Assembly: GCF_030272615.1 (NCBI RefSeq)
Contig: NC_081414.1
Span: forward strand, 760,891,148-760,955,147
Length of the DNA: 64,000 bases
DNA from: Cryptomeria japonica
Lineage: Eukaryota > Streptophyta > Pinopsida > Cupressales > Cupressaceae
Direction of reading: 5' to 3'
Below the pieces are notes generated by a model, which had not been told where the DNA came from, searched no databases, and saw only the letters and a program-made list of their open reading frames with translations. This document shows positions 49,401-60,360 of this stretch, piece by piece; the stretch's first letter is position 1, and the number at the start of each line of letters is the position of its first letter. The position numbers were made by a program, and so were the translations under genes.

Positions 49401-49641
49401 AGAAAGGAGTCTCATAGGTTTGGTGAGTCCAAGATTGGATTCATTTGGTGTACATAAGAGGGAATGTATGCATATGTTTGCAAAGCCCACACCGACAGAA
49501 GTCGTTGAGAAAGAAACACTTGTACATTTACTGAGTGGACTTGTATCCATATTTGAAACACTCAAAACTAGCTGGGATACCTATGTATAGTTGCTAGAGA
49601 AAGATTACTCGGAAATTTTGAGATTGGTCAAGCTTCGATAA
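46453..49641 (+). pseudogene. Long second ORF of nested element, function unknown
   Basis: One reading frame of about 1,060 codons from 46453 (or Met 46468, MISRSSFAPTFIVNP) to TAA 49639-49641, with no frameshift that I can see. About a dozen in-frame stops break it, seven or more being TAG (near 47860, 47970, 48613, 48673, 49081, 49189, 49588). The N-terminal third includes VTNLPKVGQE. A Lys/Arg/Pro-rich middle near 47850-48040 could be a nuclear-localisation or linker segment. The rest is helical, acidic and Lys-rich. I recognise no protease, integrase, polymerase or RNase H motif. Confidence 0.7.
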
Positions 49642-49679
49642 AGTAATCTATAATTATTCTTTCAATTCTTTCACCGGTC

Positions 49680-49704
49680 TTTGGCATTGATGCCAAAGGG
49701 GGAG
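49680..49704 (+). promoter_or_regulatory. Hairpin plus upstream polypurine-like tract
   Basis: TTTGGCAT and ATGCCAAA form an 8-bp stem with a 2-base loop, running into AAAGGGGGAG. It is a near copy of the true polypurine tract about 165 bp downstream. Confidence 0.6.
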
Positions 49705-49858
49705 TGTATATAATGTGAAAAATATGTGTATAATCCTAGGGGGAGGATATTGACATAGTATATTGCAGACATTGTCAAACAACTCAAGGGGAGCATGTTT
49801 TATGTTTCAATTGAACCGACAGGGAATCCATTTTTCACATGAGTGTTTTCATCGATGC

Positions 49859-49870
49859 CAAAGGGGGATA
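49859..49870 (+). promoter_or_regulatory. Polypurine tract of nested element
   Basis: CCAAAGGGGGAT directly before the 3' LTR at 49872; primes plus-strand synthesis. Confidence 0.8.
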
Positions 49871-49871
49871 T

Positions 49872-50767
49872 TGTTGGAAATTGACACTTATTGGATTCAT
49901 ATGTTGTCATTGATGGCAACAAGATTCTATTGAAAGCATATAACTACATTTGGAGGCATACACCGGCGGATACCGACATTGGAGCATTCAAGATCATCAC
50001 CGACACCTGCACCGACATCGACATCCAGCACTTCAGTGAACTCGACATCAATTTGGGATCTAAAAGGTTTTATTTATTAAATCATTTAATAATTATTGTA
50101 TAGGGCCGACATTGAATATATTTTGTATTCTAAGACGACATAAGGCATATTTTTTGTAAAGGGTATATAATGTCAGTCTGTTAGGTCATTTTGATATATG
50201 CCAAGGTAGTAGAACAAGGTAATGGGGAGGATATCTATGTACGTCATTTGTGTGTGAATGTAATATCATACTTTGACCAATAGATGGTTTGTAAAGCATT
50301 CTTGGAGGAAAGGAGATACCGGTAGAAGGATTCAAGTTTATGAATAGGTACAGAGAAGAGATTTAACCGGAATTATTTTTGGCATTGCAGATGCATTTTG
50401 TGTGTTCACCAGTATTTTTTTTATCTTAGCAGAAGCTTGTAGTCAATGAGACTCTTTTATGTTTAGCAGTGTGCTCTAGGCAGTGTGCCTTCCTTCATGT
50501 GTAGGCCCCCATGCTATGCAATATATTTCATATGGCTAGTGAATAGATATTGTGGGTCACAAATCTCACTGTGGTTTTTCCTCTTTGATATTTTCCACAT
50601 ATAAAATCTATGTGTTATGGTGTTCATTCACGTGGTTGGTTTATTTATTTCATGTTATATGTTTCTCCTTTTACCGGTTTATATGTGTATGTTATAATAA
50701 GCTAAAATCTTATATTACCGACAGAACACTGATTCAGCCCCCCTCTTAGTGTTCTTGGATTCCAACA
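49872..50767 (+). repeat. 3' LTR of nested element
   Basis: 896 bp, TGTTGGAAATT at the start and GATTCCAACA at the end, an inverted-repeat border. Contains the full 3' end that the 5' LTR lacks. Confidence 0.92.
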
Positions 50768-50772
50768 GAGGA
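50768..50772. repeat. Target duplication of nested element, right (GAGGA)
   Basis: Identical to 44326-44330. Confidence 0.92.
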
Positions 50773-51420
50773 ATCAAACTTGAAAGAAAGTAATTGCAAA
50801 TGCTTAAATGTAAATAATGGAAATGTATACCTTGTAGATCTGCAATTTGTTGATGATGGTTTCTTTTCTTATTTAATGTAATCACAAGTGTTGCATCAAA
50901 TGGCATGTAACATGACAAAACCCTAACACATACACATGCTTGCAAATGAATATTGTAATGCTGCTCCAATGGATGAAAGAAGAAGACTTGATGGATGCAT
51001 GAAGACTTGAACACTTGAACACTTGATGACAATAATGGAGACCTTCCACTTGTTTACCCAATTTTTTCTTATGTAAATGAGAGGACTAAATCCCCTTTTA
51101 TACTTTCCTAGGAGGATTAGTTTTCATCTCACCGAAGGCCGACATAGGGGAAATTAAATCCCAAAGAGAAAAATTAGGTCCAAGGGCCAGATGGACCCAT
51201 TTTTGGTCCACCCAAAGAGGGAGGATAGGGGCACCATGCCCCTGTCCTGCCCTATTTTGGGGCTTGGACAGGGTCACAAGGTGGCACAAGATCTGAAACA
51301 GGAGGAGATTTGGAAGGATGGTGCAGAAAGGGGTCCCAATTGAGTAGGGAGATGTAGTCGCTATGGTGAGGACCTAAAACGCAGTCAAAATTGCAAGGGT
51401 CGCAATTTAGTGACGCTACA
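50773..51420 (-). repeat. 5' LTR of the gypsy derivative, second segment
   Basis: Resumes the match to the partner LTR at 38822 and runs to its end (39458), closing with GACGCTACA. Confidence 0.9.
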
Positions 51421-51425
51421 ACCAA
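51421..51425. repeat. Target duplication, right (ACCAA)
   Basis: Pairs with ACTAA at 38294-38298. Confidence 0.6.
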
Positions 51426-53124
51426 TTTTATGCACATCTTCCAAAGGTAGTTACAAATGTTAGGAATTAGGTGTTGTACACCTTGCATAATATTTATAAA
51501 TTTTTTTTATTTTGTATAGAAACATCATTTTAAACTATCCTTGAACTACTAAATAGGTTCGTGGACACATACATAGATAGGTAAATATTTCATTTATAAA
51601 TGGATGATAACCTTGAATTTGAGTACGATTGATATTAAATAAATATTTCATAAGAATAAAATTAAGAGTATTGAAATCGCCCCATAACATCTAACAACCA
51701 AAACCTAAAAAATAAATAACAATCACTTTTATGAAACCAAACAACCTTAAACTAACAACTAACAAGCAACAAACTATTAGAAAATCTATAATGTCGTGTA
51801 ATAGACTAGTATTCAAAACAAACCCAAAGAGAACACTACTAATCAACATACTACAAGATTAAATTCACCCTTTACATTTCTATCCACAATATAATTTGCA
51901 CTACACTATAATAAAAACTCTTTACTAGCTCCTAACATTAAAAACTATATATTATATGATTAAGAATATAAATGCTAAAGTTAGGCTTTAGAGTCCATTA
52001 TGCATGGAATAAAATTGATATGTATACCTTTTTAAAGGTGTGAAATCATTTCATCCATATTTTATATGGTTAGAGTAAAGGATTCGATGAAACACCTAAT
52101 AAAATCCATTACTAAGATGAGGATAAGAATGTGTTGTGTTTAATAAGGATGAAAAGAGAGTCATGTAACTTTTTTTATTAAATCTTTTATAAATTTTAGA
52201 TTTTAAATTCAATGGTTTAATGAAAAAGGTCATAAAAGTATATATAAGTAGATCTCAATGATCTATAATATAGTAATCAAAACTTATTATCATCTTTTAA
52301 AATACAAAACTAATATTTGATTAAAGATATAAATTATTCAATGAAACACCTAATACAACTTATTAAATAAGATAAAAATAATGTTTTCTTATTCGCTATA
52401 TGAAAATAAAAAGACCCAAAACATGAAAATAAAAAATATTTAATACATTCATGTATAAAACTAGATATCTATATATGTACAACTATTAGAAATCATTAAA
52501 GAAAAAAATATAGACTCTAGCCATTCAACTAATCCCTAAGAACATATATACCATAAGATACCTATTAAAAAAATTCAAATTCAATATAATTACAATTAAT
52601 ATGATAACTCAACATATACAATACACATTAATATGGTATTGGCGAGTATGTTAGGAAGAAAAAAATAAGAAAAGCAATAATTTAGTATATGGTCTAGGTG
52701 GGTTTCAATCCCTACAGAGAAATTAAAGGAGAAAACTGCGTGTTCGAAACATACTTTTGAGCAGAACCTCGATGTGCAGCAAGCGAATGTGCAGAATGTG
52801 AAATCTTTTAATGATCAGACCAAACAGGCGATAGAGAATTTGGGAAATCTCATCTGAAGGCCCTTGCTAAATGGGGCACTGCTAAATTAAATCATATATG
52901 TATTTAATTTATATAGTCAAGTATTACTCAACATTTGAAGAATAATTTTGAATGAACAACAGTTAAAAAAAGTCACCAAACTCAGAATATGTCATTTGTA
53001 AGGCACACATTGAAATAGCTGAAACTTTGCTTTTATTGCATCAGAGAATACAAAGTTTCATTGCATCAGAGAATATTTTCTCTATGCTTTATTTTTCACA
53101 CAAAACCATCACATAAGAATGATG
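51426..53124. repeat. AT-rich spacer with old dispersed repeat (copy 1)
   Basis: No gene. From about 51950 to 52640 it matches 56930-57610 loosely in the same orientation (shared: CACCTAATACAACTTATTAA, ACAACTATTAGAAATCATTA, AATCCATTACTAAGATGAG). The family is unknown. Confidence 0.6.
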
Positions 53125-53623
53125 TTAATTTTCAGATATATTGATTGGCATGATCTTAAGCTTATTCTCAGCCATCTTGGGAAATGTCAGAGTCAGCACT
53201 CCATTTGTCATGTTGGCCTTCACTTGATCCAACATGGCATTCTCTGGCAGGCGGAAGCGGCGAGAGAATGTGCCATGTGGTCTCTCTAAGCGATGCCACT
53301 TGTCATTCTTGTCCACCTCATCCCTCTTAAACTCTCCACTGATGTGCATAACCCATTCCTCTTCCACTTGAACTTTCACGTCATCTTTTTTCAAACCTTC
53401 AAAACAAAAATTACGAAAATAAAAAAATAGTATGTAAATTATCACAACTTATTAAAACCCACATGAAGTAATCAGCAATACCAGGCAAGTTAGCTTTGAA
53501 GATGTGAGAATGATCAGTTTCAAGCCAATCCACAGGAATATGGATGGGGAGTATGAGGTCCCACAAATTGGGTGGGAAATCCAGTGGATCCATCACCACC
53601 CCACCTCTCCTACACTGTGCCAT
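53125..53623 (-). CDS. HSP20 small heat-shock protein
   Basis: Exons 53623-53482 and 53396-53125, intron 53481-53397 (85 bp, GT-AG, phase 1), giving 137 residues. The alpha-crystallin domain is complete: VDWLETDHSHIFKANLPG, LKKDDVKVQVEEEWVMHISG, DKWHRLERPHGTFSRRFRLP and NGVLTLTFPK. The C-terminal I-x-I anchor (INI in MPINISEN) is kept. Such proteins form oligomers and hold unfolded proteins for refolding. The short N-terminus and absence of a transit peptide suggest a cytosolic form; there is no SKL end. Met1 (MAQCRRGG) fits the frame, but Met11 (MDPLDFPP) is also possible. All motifs are intact, so this is the one apparently functional host gene here. Confidence 0.93.
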
Positions 53624-53653
53624 AGAATACTATCAACCTCCTCCTATTACTCA

Positions 53654-53731
53654 CTGCAAACCAAAAAAAGAACACAAAAACATAACCAGTTTTTAACAAT
53701 CTACCATAAAAATCGAAATTAAAGAACTTAC
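53654..53731 (-). other. Probable 5'UTR intron of the HSP20 gene
   Basis: Minus strand shows a strong donor (TCT/GTAAGT) at 53731 and a strong acceptor (TTTTTTTGGTTTGCAG) ending at 53654, 78 bp apart, 30 bp upstream of the ATG. Without removal, the leader would be AT-rich with no other use. Confidence 0.6.
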
Positions 53732-53800
53732 AGAAACTGCAATTTAACCTACCAAAACAAGCTGCTAAAAGCGGACTATTTGGTTTTGGCTGAGATGATG

Positions 53801-53808
53801 TATATATA
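53801..53808 (-). promoter_or_regulatory. TATA box of the HSP20 gene
   Basis: TATATATA, about 180 bp upstream of the ATG and about 70 bp above the 5'UTR intron donor. Imperfect GAA/TTC pairs (GGAAATATTTC near 53848, GAAACGTTC near 53873) lie farther upstream and might be degenerate heat-shock elements, but no perfect GAAnnTTCnnGAA is present. Confidence 0.55.
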
Positions 53809-53939
53809 GGACTAGTAGAGAGAAATGGGAGACGAAGCGTCTGGAAATATTTCAATGACAGGTGTAGGTAAGAAACGTTCAACCTATCAGCTTGGAATTG
53901 TGTTTCCACTGCTCTGCTGTAACTCCAAAGAATCATACG

Positions 53940-54315
53940 TTACATTTAACAAGGATGAGTCGGGAATATAATTGACTGTTAAAACTCAGGTATTTGGTAT
54001 TTGATACTTTCATTAATGCTGAAATTTGTCGTTATTTTATAAAATGTCACTATAATATGTTGAATACAAAATTTTAAAACATTTAGCATTATAAAGTTTA
54101 TTTAAATTTAAATTTTAGATTTAAAAAAATATATATTATTGAATATTAATTAAATAATTGATTTAAGGTCCTCTAATTTTTTAAGTAAAATTATGTAAAT
54201 TATTTAAAGAAAAATTTCATTCTTCTAATAATAGTAAATATCTTTTTGAAAATGATGTCTCTCCGTAATAAATATTTTTTAGAAATGATCTATCTTAACA
54301 AACATCTTTTTCAAA
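53940..54315. other. Spacer, no gene recognised
   Basis: AT-rich region upstream of the HSP20 promoter. Confidence 0.4.
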
Positions 54316-54752
54316 ATGATATAGTGATTGTTGTTTTTCTAAAGATAGATATTGATTGTCTTCTTTTCTTAAGATGACTCTTTATTTGGGAATCGAAGCT
54401 CATCTTAGTCTAGAATTGTACATCTAACTCTTTAACAATAAACAAAACTTAGGATGGTTGCTTGATGTTGTAGATAAATTTGTTAAAATGGAATTGGTAA
54501 AAGTACAATATCATCTCTCATATTGAAAAATAAAATGATATACTGATTGTTGTTTTTCTAAAGAGAGATATTGATTGTCTTCTTTTCTTAAGATGACTCT
54601 TTATTTGGGAATCCAAGCTCATCTTAGTCTAGAATTGTACATCTAACTCTTTGACAATAAACAAAACTTAGGATTGTTGCTTGATGTTGTAGATAAATGT
54701 GTTAAAATGCAATAGGTAAAAGTGCAATATCATCCCTCATATTGAAAAATAA
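54316..54752. repeat. 219-bp tandem duplication
   Basis: The block starting ATGATATAGTGATTG at 54316 is repeated from 54535 with only a few substitutions, so the duplication is much younger than the surrounding LTR pairs. Confidence 0.9.
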
Positions 54753-56929
54753 AAGCTAATATTCATGCAATAAATAAACTGTTTGTGTAACTTGGTTTTC
54801 CTCTCCCCATAATGATTGGTTTAGGGGTACCCTTTATTCTAATGGTAACTTAAAAGATTTAAACAGTTCAAAGTAATTTGCATTATCTTTTTTCTCTCTT
54901 CCACAACTTATTATCCTTCATTGGTATGAAACTCAAAAATCTTCTTGTCCCTCTTTCTTATGTTGAAATATTTTTCTTCTTCTCCTTTCATATGGGCATA
55001 CTAAGAATAATCTTGACAAAAAAATTTCTCCAACTCTACATCCACAAACATCTTGTGTATTTAAAAACTAGACCCACAGTTGATTACTAAAGAGCATTGC
55101 TTGTAAGTTTACTATTAAGTGCCTAGTAGATCCCTAAAGTTAGGTCATAACAATCAAAGGTGTGTTGAAAATCCAATAATAGTTGTTTCTATTTAGAAAT
55201 TTCTTAGCACATTTGTTTTGAAGATATCAAAATTGTGCAAGCCTTAACAAATTTTGTGTGAGCCTTTGTACTCACAACTCATGTCACTATAGCTTAAATC
55301 TATTAAAATAAAAAAAATCATTTTCATGACAACATTATATAGTCACGTAGAGGTTTGTGTAGTAATAATCTTTCAGAATTTACATTAATTTTTTTAAAAT
55401 ACTACCAAGCTCATCCTATAGATTAATTTACATAGTCCACCATCCCAATGATATTTAACTTAAAGGTGAATGGAACTATGTTAGGCTACTTATATATGTC
55501 TATAAATACATATACCATAATTGTACAAAAATCCTTAGGAAGTAGATCTCCCTTAAAAATATGGTCAATTCTAGAAACTCTATAACAATGAGATATAAGT
55601 GTGGATTTAAAAATAAAGACCCATCTTTCAAAAAAACCTAAAAAGTGTAATAGTTTTTTGAGAACGTGATACTATTAGAATTAGTGATGTCATACACACC
55701 CATCTTGATGGTCCTATGCTATGAGACCTTTTTATATGAGTATCACCTTACAAACTATTTAATTTGATGCATTGTGTATGTGGAGGCCTATTTTTCTATA
55801 CACTCGTAGTATCAAACTAATCACTATTTGTTCAAAATGTGTAAAATAATGTTGAATTTACTCCTCCTTTAGAATATTGTCAGATGATATCGATGTCCAT
55901 AGTCTTCTACATAATTGTTGTCAAAGAAGTAACTTCAGATTAATGACGAATTAAGTTATAAGGAAGAGGTATGAATTAAACATTGGTTACAAAGGTTGTG
56001 GAAGTTGAGACACAACTTCTCACATTATATCTCATCATGGGGTATTTAAGGATAACCACAAGTTCTACCAAAAGCATCAAAATTTGTTTTATAATCTTAT
56101 TACATGAGGCAGTGCTCAAGGAGCCTCTTGACAACTGAGTAAGACAATGTATCTACCCACCCCATTACAAGGTGTAAGACACGTGAAATAAGAGAAAACC
56201 TAGCAAGGATTATGTTCAAATTGCATAATCACAAGAAGATATAATAGGAAGGGCAATCAAAAATCTGAATTTTAAATTCTGATTTTCCTCTTGTCATGTC
56301 CTTCCTATTTTGTCTTCTACCATTTGTGTCATTTTCTATGGGTGTACTTCTAGTAGAGTATATCCATGAGTTATTTTGTTGTTGTTAAGCTTATGTTCTA
56401 CCTACTACTTCTATTCTACAACTTTTTCCTAGTTGTCCTATTGCCCACTCTTTGTCTATTGATATGTACTCCATGGAGGTTTCCCCTCTTGCTTCCCCTT
56501 GTATTGGGTTGTTGGATGACAATATTGCTTGGACTATTGTTAATCAATGGAGGAAAGGTCTTCCTTCTTCCAATTCCCAAACTCATACTCGAGTTGTCGG
56601 TGGAACTTTACCCCAGTATGTACTAGAAGTGGCCTAAGTGGTTTTTTTATGGCTTGTGTACTGTACGTGGCTTGTTATGGCATCTATGTTGTACGTGGTC
56701 TATTATAGCCCATGTTTCTCAACCCTTGGGACCTTTGTTGTAAAGGGACAACACCTTAGTTTTTTTGCTTATCTAACAAAAAACAAATAGGAATCAAAGT
56801 GAAGATTTATAATCAATATATCATGTCAATACAATATACTAAAAAAAAAAATTATCCAACAAGAAAATAAAATTATGTATAAATAGCTATACTCAAAGTA
56901 AAAATTTTATTACGATATAATAAAAAATC
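54753..56929. other. AT-rich spacer, no gene recognised
   Basis: Several short open frames, none with recognisable protein features. No known repeat family. Confidence 0.5.
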
Positions 56930-57610
56930 CTTACCATCTTCTAAAGTTGAAAAGTGAATTAAGAAATATTAATGTTGATGTTAAGTCCTTTATATCTTTG
57001 AACTTATTCATCTAAATTTTATGTGATTAAAAGAGTAAACCATTCATAAAACAGCTAATACAATCCATTCACCAAGATGAGAATAATACTACATTACCTT
57101 GAATCAGGATATCAAGAGATGTATGAGTCTTTTCTACTAACTCTCCTATGAATGTTATATTTAAAATGCATTAGTTTAATAAATAAAGTCATAGAAATAT
57201 ATGTACTAGGTCACAATCAATGTACAAACTATAATCAACATTTCTTGTCTCCTTACATTCAAAAGATTAGATTATTAAAAGAATAAATAATTCAATGCAA
57301 CATCTAATACAACTCATAAAAATAAAATGAAAAGTATATTCTTTTGAGTTGAATAAGATGATAAGAATAAAAATATTAAAATAAAACAAAATCAGTGTAT
57401 TCGAGTACAAATAATAGATATCTACAAATACAACTATTAGGAACCATTAAGAAAAGAAACATAGATACTCTAACCTACAAATACAACTATTAGAAACCAT
57501 TAAGAAAAGAAACATAGATACTCTAACCTTTAACTTTGTATTTAGTTTATGCAATAATAATAAATATATATTATGCTACTACTCAATTCAACTAATACCT
57601 ACCATGTTAG
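56930..57610. repeat. Old dispersed repeat (copy 2)
   Basis: Diverged copy of 51950-52640 in the same orientation. Inside it a 53-bp block (CTACAAATACAACTATTAGG...) is duplicated in tandem at 57422-57474 and 57475-57527. Confidence 0.6.
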
Positions 57611-58667
57611 GGTTTTCTATGTTGTCACAAAAGGTGGGTGATTCCAAGCAACTATTGATGAAAAAAATCATAAAAAATTGACACAAAGGTTATAAATATT
57701 TAATTTGATATATGAAAAATATAACATTACAAGCAGATTTATTTATACACTTGCTCTATCTCTACAAATCATTTCAGTTTTCCAATGCCCTATCCTCTTA
57801 TCTTATCTTATATTATCTGATATATAAAATGTTTAAATGAAATCTGTACCGTTCCCCCTGGAAATCAATGTTCCATTCTTCCACATCTGACAGGGAGCGG
57901 CACTCCAACTAAAACATTTTGATAATCAAACATTCATATTTTTCTGCTTGTTATTCCTCTTTCCATTTCTATTTTAGATATTCTCCCAACTGGATAACCA
58001 TAATAAGGCGCCAGATCTAGTCCACAATGCAAACTGATTCCCCTTTATTGGAAGTTTAATTGCAAATTTCAAGTCATCCTCAACACCCAAAATCCATCTG
58101 TATACAATCCCCCCATATCATCAAACTTCATTTTTAATCATCATTTTGAATTGGGTTTTAGGTTGTCTTCAAAGCGTTGTGGTATGAGTTATCAGCGTTA
58201 AATTTTATAACTTTGGTATTGCTTTAATACTTAGAGTAGTAATCTTAAGCATTTGTCTAATATCTCTGAAGGAAAAGTTTAGTATTGTTTTCCAAACAAA
58301 TTTGATAAGTGGGCTTTAGGGATTTGAAATGTCTACTACAAAAACTGTTGTACTGCAAGATTGGCATAACATATTAGCTTTGCAATATACTGTTGTACTG
58401 CAAGATTGGCATAACATAAATTTTTTATTTAACCTTTGGCAGGATCTATATTCGGCAGAAAGAGGATGTTGCTAACTATTCTTTGAGAAACTTTGAGGAT
58501 ATTTAGTTTTGTTTTTAGAAATTGAAGAGTCCTCTTTATTTCCTTAAGATCGCTTTTATAAGAGCTTTGCAGCTATGTGACAGAATCATGAGATGAGATG
58601 AGTGTAGAAGGAATCGTTTCTCGTAAATGAAGATCGGGAATGTATCATGTATTTTTTCATTTCTTTT
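57611..58667. other. Spacer, no gene; short duplication
   Basis: ACTGTTGTACTGCAAGATTG followed by GCATAACATA occurs at about 58342 and 58390, 48 bp apart. Nothing else recognised. Confidence 0.5.
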
Positions 58668-58687
58668 TTAGGGTTTAGGGTTTAGGA
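58668..58687 (+). repeat. Three telomere-type TTTAGGG units
   Basis: TTTAGGGTTTAGGGTTTAGG at the 3' edge of the LINE fragment. Too short to be a relic telomere on its own. Confidence 0.8.
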
Positions 58688-59700
58688 ACTCTATGCCAAC
58701 CTTATCAAACTTCTGCCATTCCTCTAACGAATTGACCCCCACAGCCTCCAGAATCATGTCCACTACCACCTTCGCAACATCATCCATCATGTCATTGCCC
58801 TCTTGGTATACGTGGGTTTCAATGAAACCTATAAGTCGTTTAACTTCCCCTTTCACAATACGAAGACAATTTCCTAGCTTCCAATTTGAAGACATTTTCC
58901 TACCCCACCAAAATCAATCTCGATCCACCCTTGGTCTAACAGATTCCATCTTACATCCTTCTTGACACTAGATTAAGCTAAACAACCAAATAAATCAGCC
59001 ATTATGTTACTTTTTCTAGTGCTCATTGCAAAGAACAATGAATATTTTCAAAAGATTGATTTTGTGATTTAATGTTGGTTATTTTCTCAATAATTGCCTC
59101 AATCTTGGCCATCAGACTATAATTAGTCATTTTCTATTCCTAAAAGAATCTTCAATTTCTTTATTTCCATACTTCCCAAACCACAATTGAGGGCGTGCAA
59201 GTCCATATTCTTGCAAAGAATGCATTCTGATAAAGTTTTGGCCACATATTGAACCATTATAGTAAGTCTGACGATAGAGGACTATCCATTACCTTCTTCC
59301 AACAATAATCTGGCATTTCAACTTTTAATAACAAATGTTCCACCCAGTCCTCTTCCTTCTTACATAGAATACACCTATTTGGTCCTGCAAAACTAAGCTT
59401 TCTTAATCTATCTCTGATAAGTATAGATTTGTGTAGTATAGCCCACAAAAAGACCTCAACTTTTAGAAGAAAGTTCCTATTCCACATCAAATGCGAGGGC
59501 CAATCACTCTTCTATTTTGCCCCTTCTTGAAGTTCATTGATGCGGCCTCTAGCCTCCTTTGGTTAGCAAATGTTCTCCCACTTAATCAAGGGAGTCTTCT
59601 TCTGATCTTGACTCCCACTTCAAAACAAAATCCGCTCAATCTAATCCATTGGCATTTTCATACATGACATTGCATAATTTGGAAGCACCATTATGAAAAA
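58668..59700 (-). pseudogene. LINE fragment: RT C-terminus, zf-RVT, RNase H end
   Basis: On the minus strand near 59698-59530, the end of a LINE reverse transcriptase is readable (LPNYAMSCMKMPMD, IERILF.SG, PLIKWENIC.PKEARGRIN). It has TAG, TGA and TAA stops at positions where Gln, Trp and Gln fit. 59490-59257 encodes a zf-RVT domain (KVEVFLWAILHKSILIRDRL, CILCKKEEDWVEHLLL). 58895-58668 resembles an RNase H end (NWKLGN, FIETHVYQEGNDMMDDVAK). The interior of RNase H is deleted. Confidence 0.75.
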
Positions 59701-60360
59701 AAAAACTATAGAATCTATATAAAAAATTAATAATAAAAATTAAATCATAAAATAGCTGAATATAATAAACTAAAATCATTTTTAAAGTAATATATGAAAT
59801 TTAAAATTATTCTTAAGTAAATAAAATAATTATTTTTAACATAAATATCTTATATAAAAGTAAAATTTAAATAATCTCAAAAATCTAAATACAAAAGTTA
59901 ATATATTATTTTTAGAGTTGATTTTATTTAATTTTATTCACTTATAGCTATTTTTTTATTTTAGTTTTAATTTTTTATTATTTTTTATTTCGGTACTCTG
60001 ATTTTTAAAGTAATTTTTTTCTTTTTTTTATCAGTAGAGGCAAAGCCAGATTTATATTAATTTGATTAAATGCATAGGTTAATCATTGAATTCCAAGACA
60101 TTCAAAAAACACCTGCTCTTAGAGAACACAAAGATCCCACCAAGAGTTGAAGACCTTTAGGCTTATGGTTTAGCCATTTTTTCTGGGCCATCAAAAGTTT
60201 AATAGTCTAGAAAACGCAGACAGACTATTAATGATAATGGCAGGTTTCCAACTGCTTAGAACCAGATTTTTAAACCTAAAGATTAAAGCCAAATAGAAAT
60301 ATACAAATATAATTGAGTATCCAGTAATCAAAATGAAATATCAACAGAAAGGCCTAGCTT
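59701..60360. other. AT-rich spacer
   Basis: Very AT-rich 59690-60030, no gene recognised. Confidence 0.4.

Larger units (their letters stand above)
44331..50767 (+). mobile_element. Nested LTR retrotransposon with gag and a long unknown ORF
   Basis: 5' LTR 44331 to about 45018 (truncated) and 3' LTR 49872-50767 (TGTTGG...CCAACA), with perfect 5-bp target duplications. Polypurine tract CCAAAGGGGGAT precedes the 3' LTR. The interior has a coiled-coil/zinc-knuckle gag remnant and a second frame of ~1,060 codons, but no pol. LTR and polypurine tract resemble those of the local copia element, so a copia-type helper is plausible. Confidence 0.9.
38299..51420 (-). mobile_element. Gag-bearing Ty3/gypsy derivative, split by another element
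   Basis: Left LTR 38299-39458. Right LTR 43810-44330 continuing at 50768-51420 after a nested insertion. On the minus strand the LTR starts TGTAGC and ends TTTACA, a polypurine tract borders the left LTR and a primer-binding site borders the right one. The 4.35-kb interior holds gag sequence ending in a zinc-knuckle region but no protease, reverse transcriptase or integrase. It therefore looks non-autonomous (LARD-like) or pol-deleted. LTRs differ at about one base in ten over the first 250 bases. Confidence 0.88.

Noticed and set aside
53504-53936. Plus- and minus-strand frames around the HSP20 first exon
   Set aside because: They cross the promoter, the 5'UTR intron or the antisense of exon 1, with no domain match.
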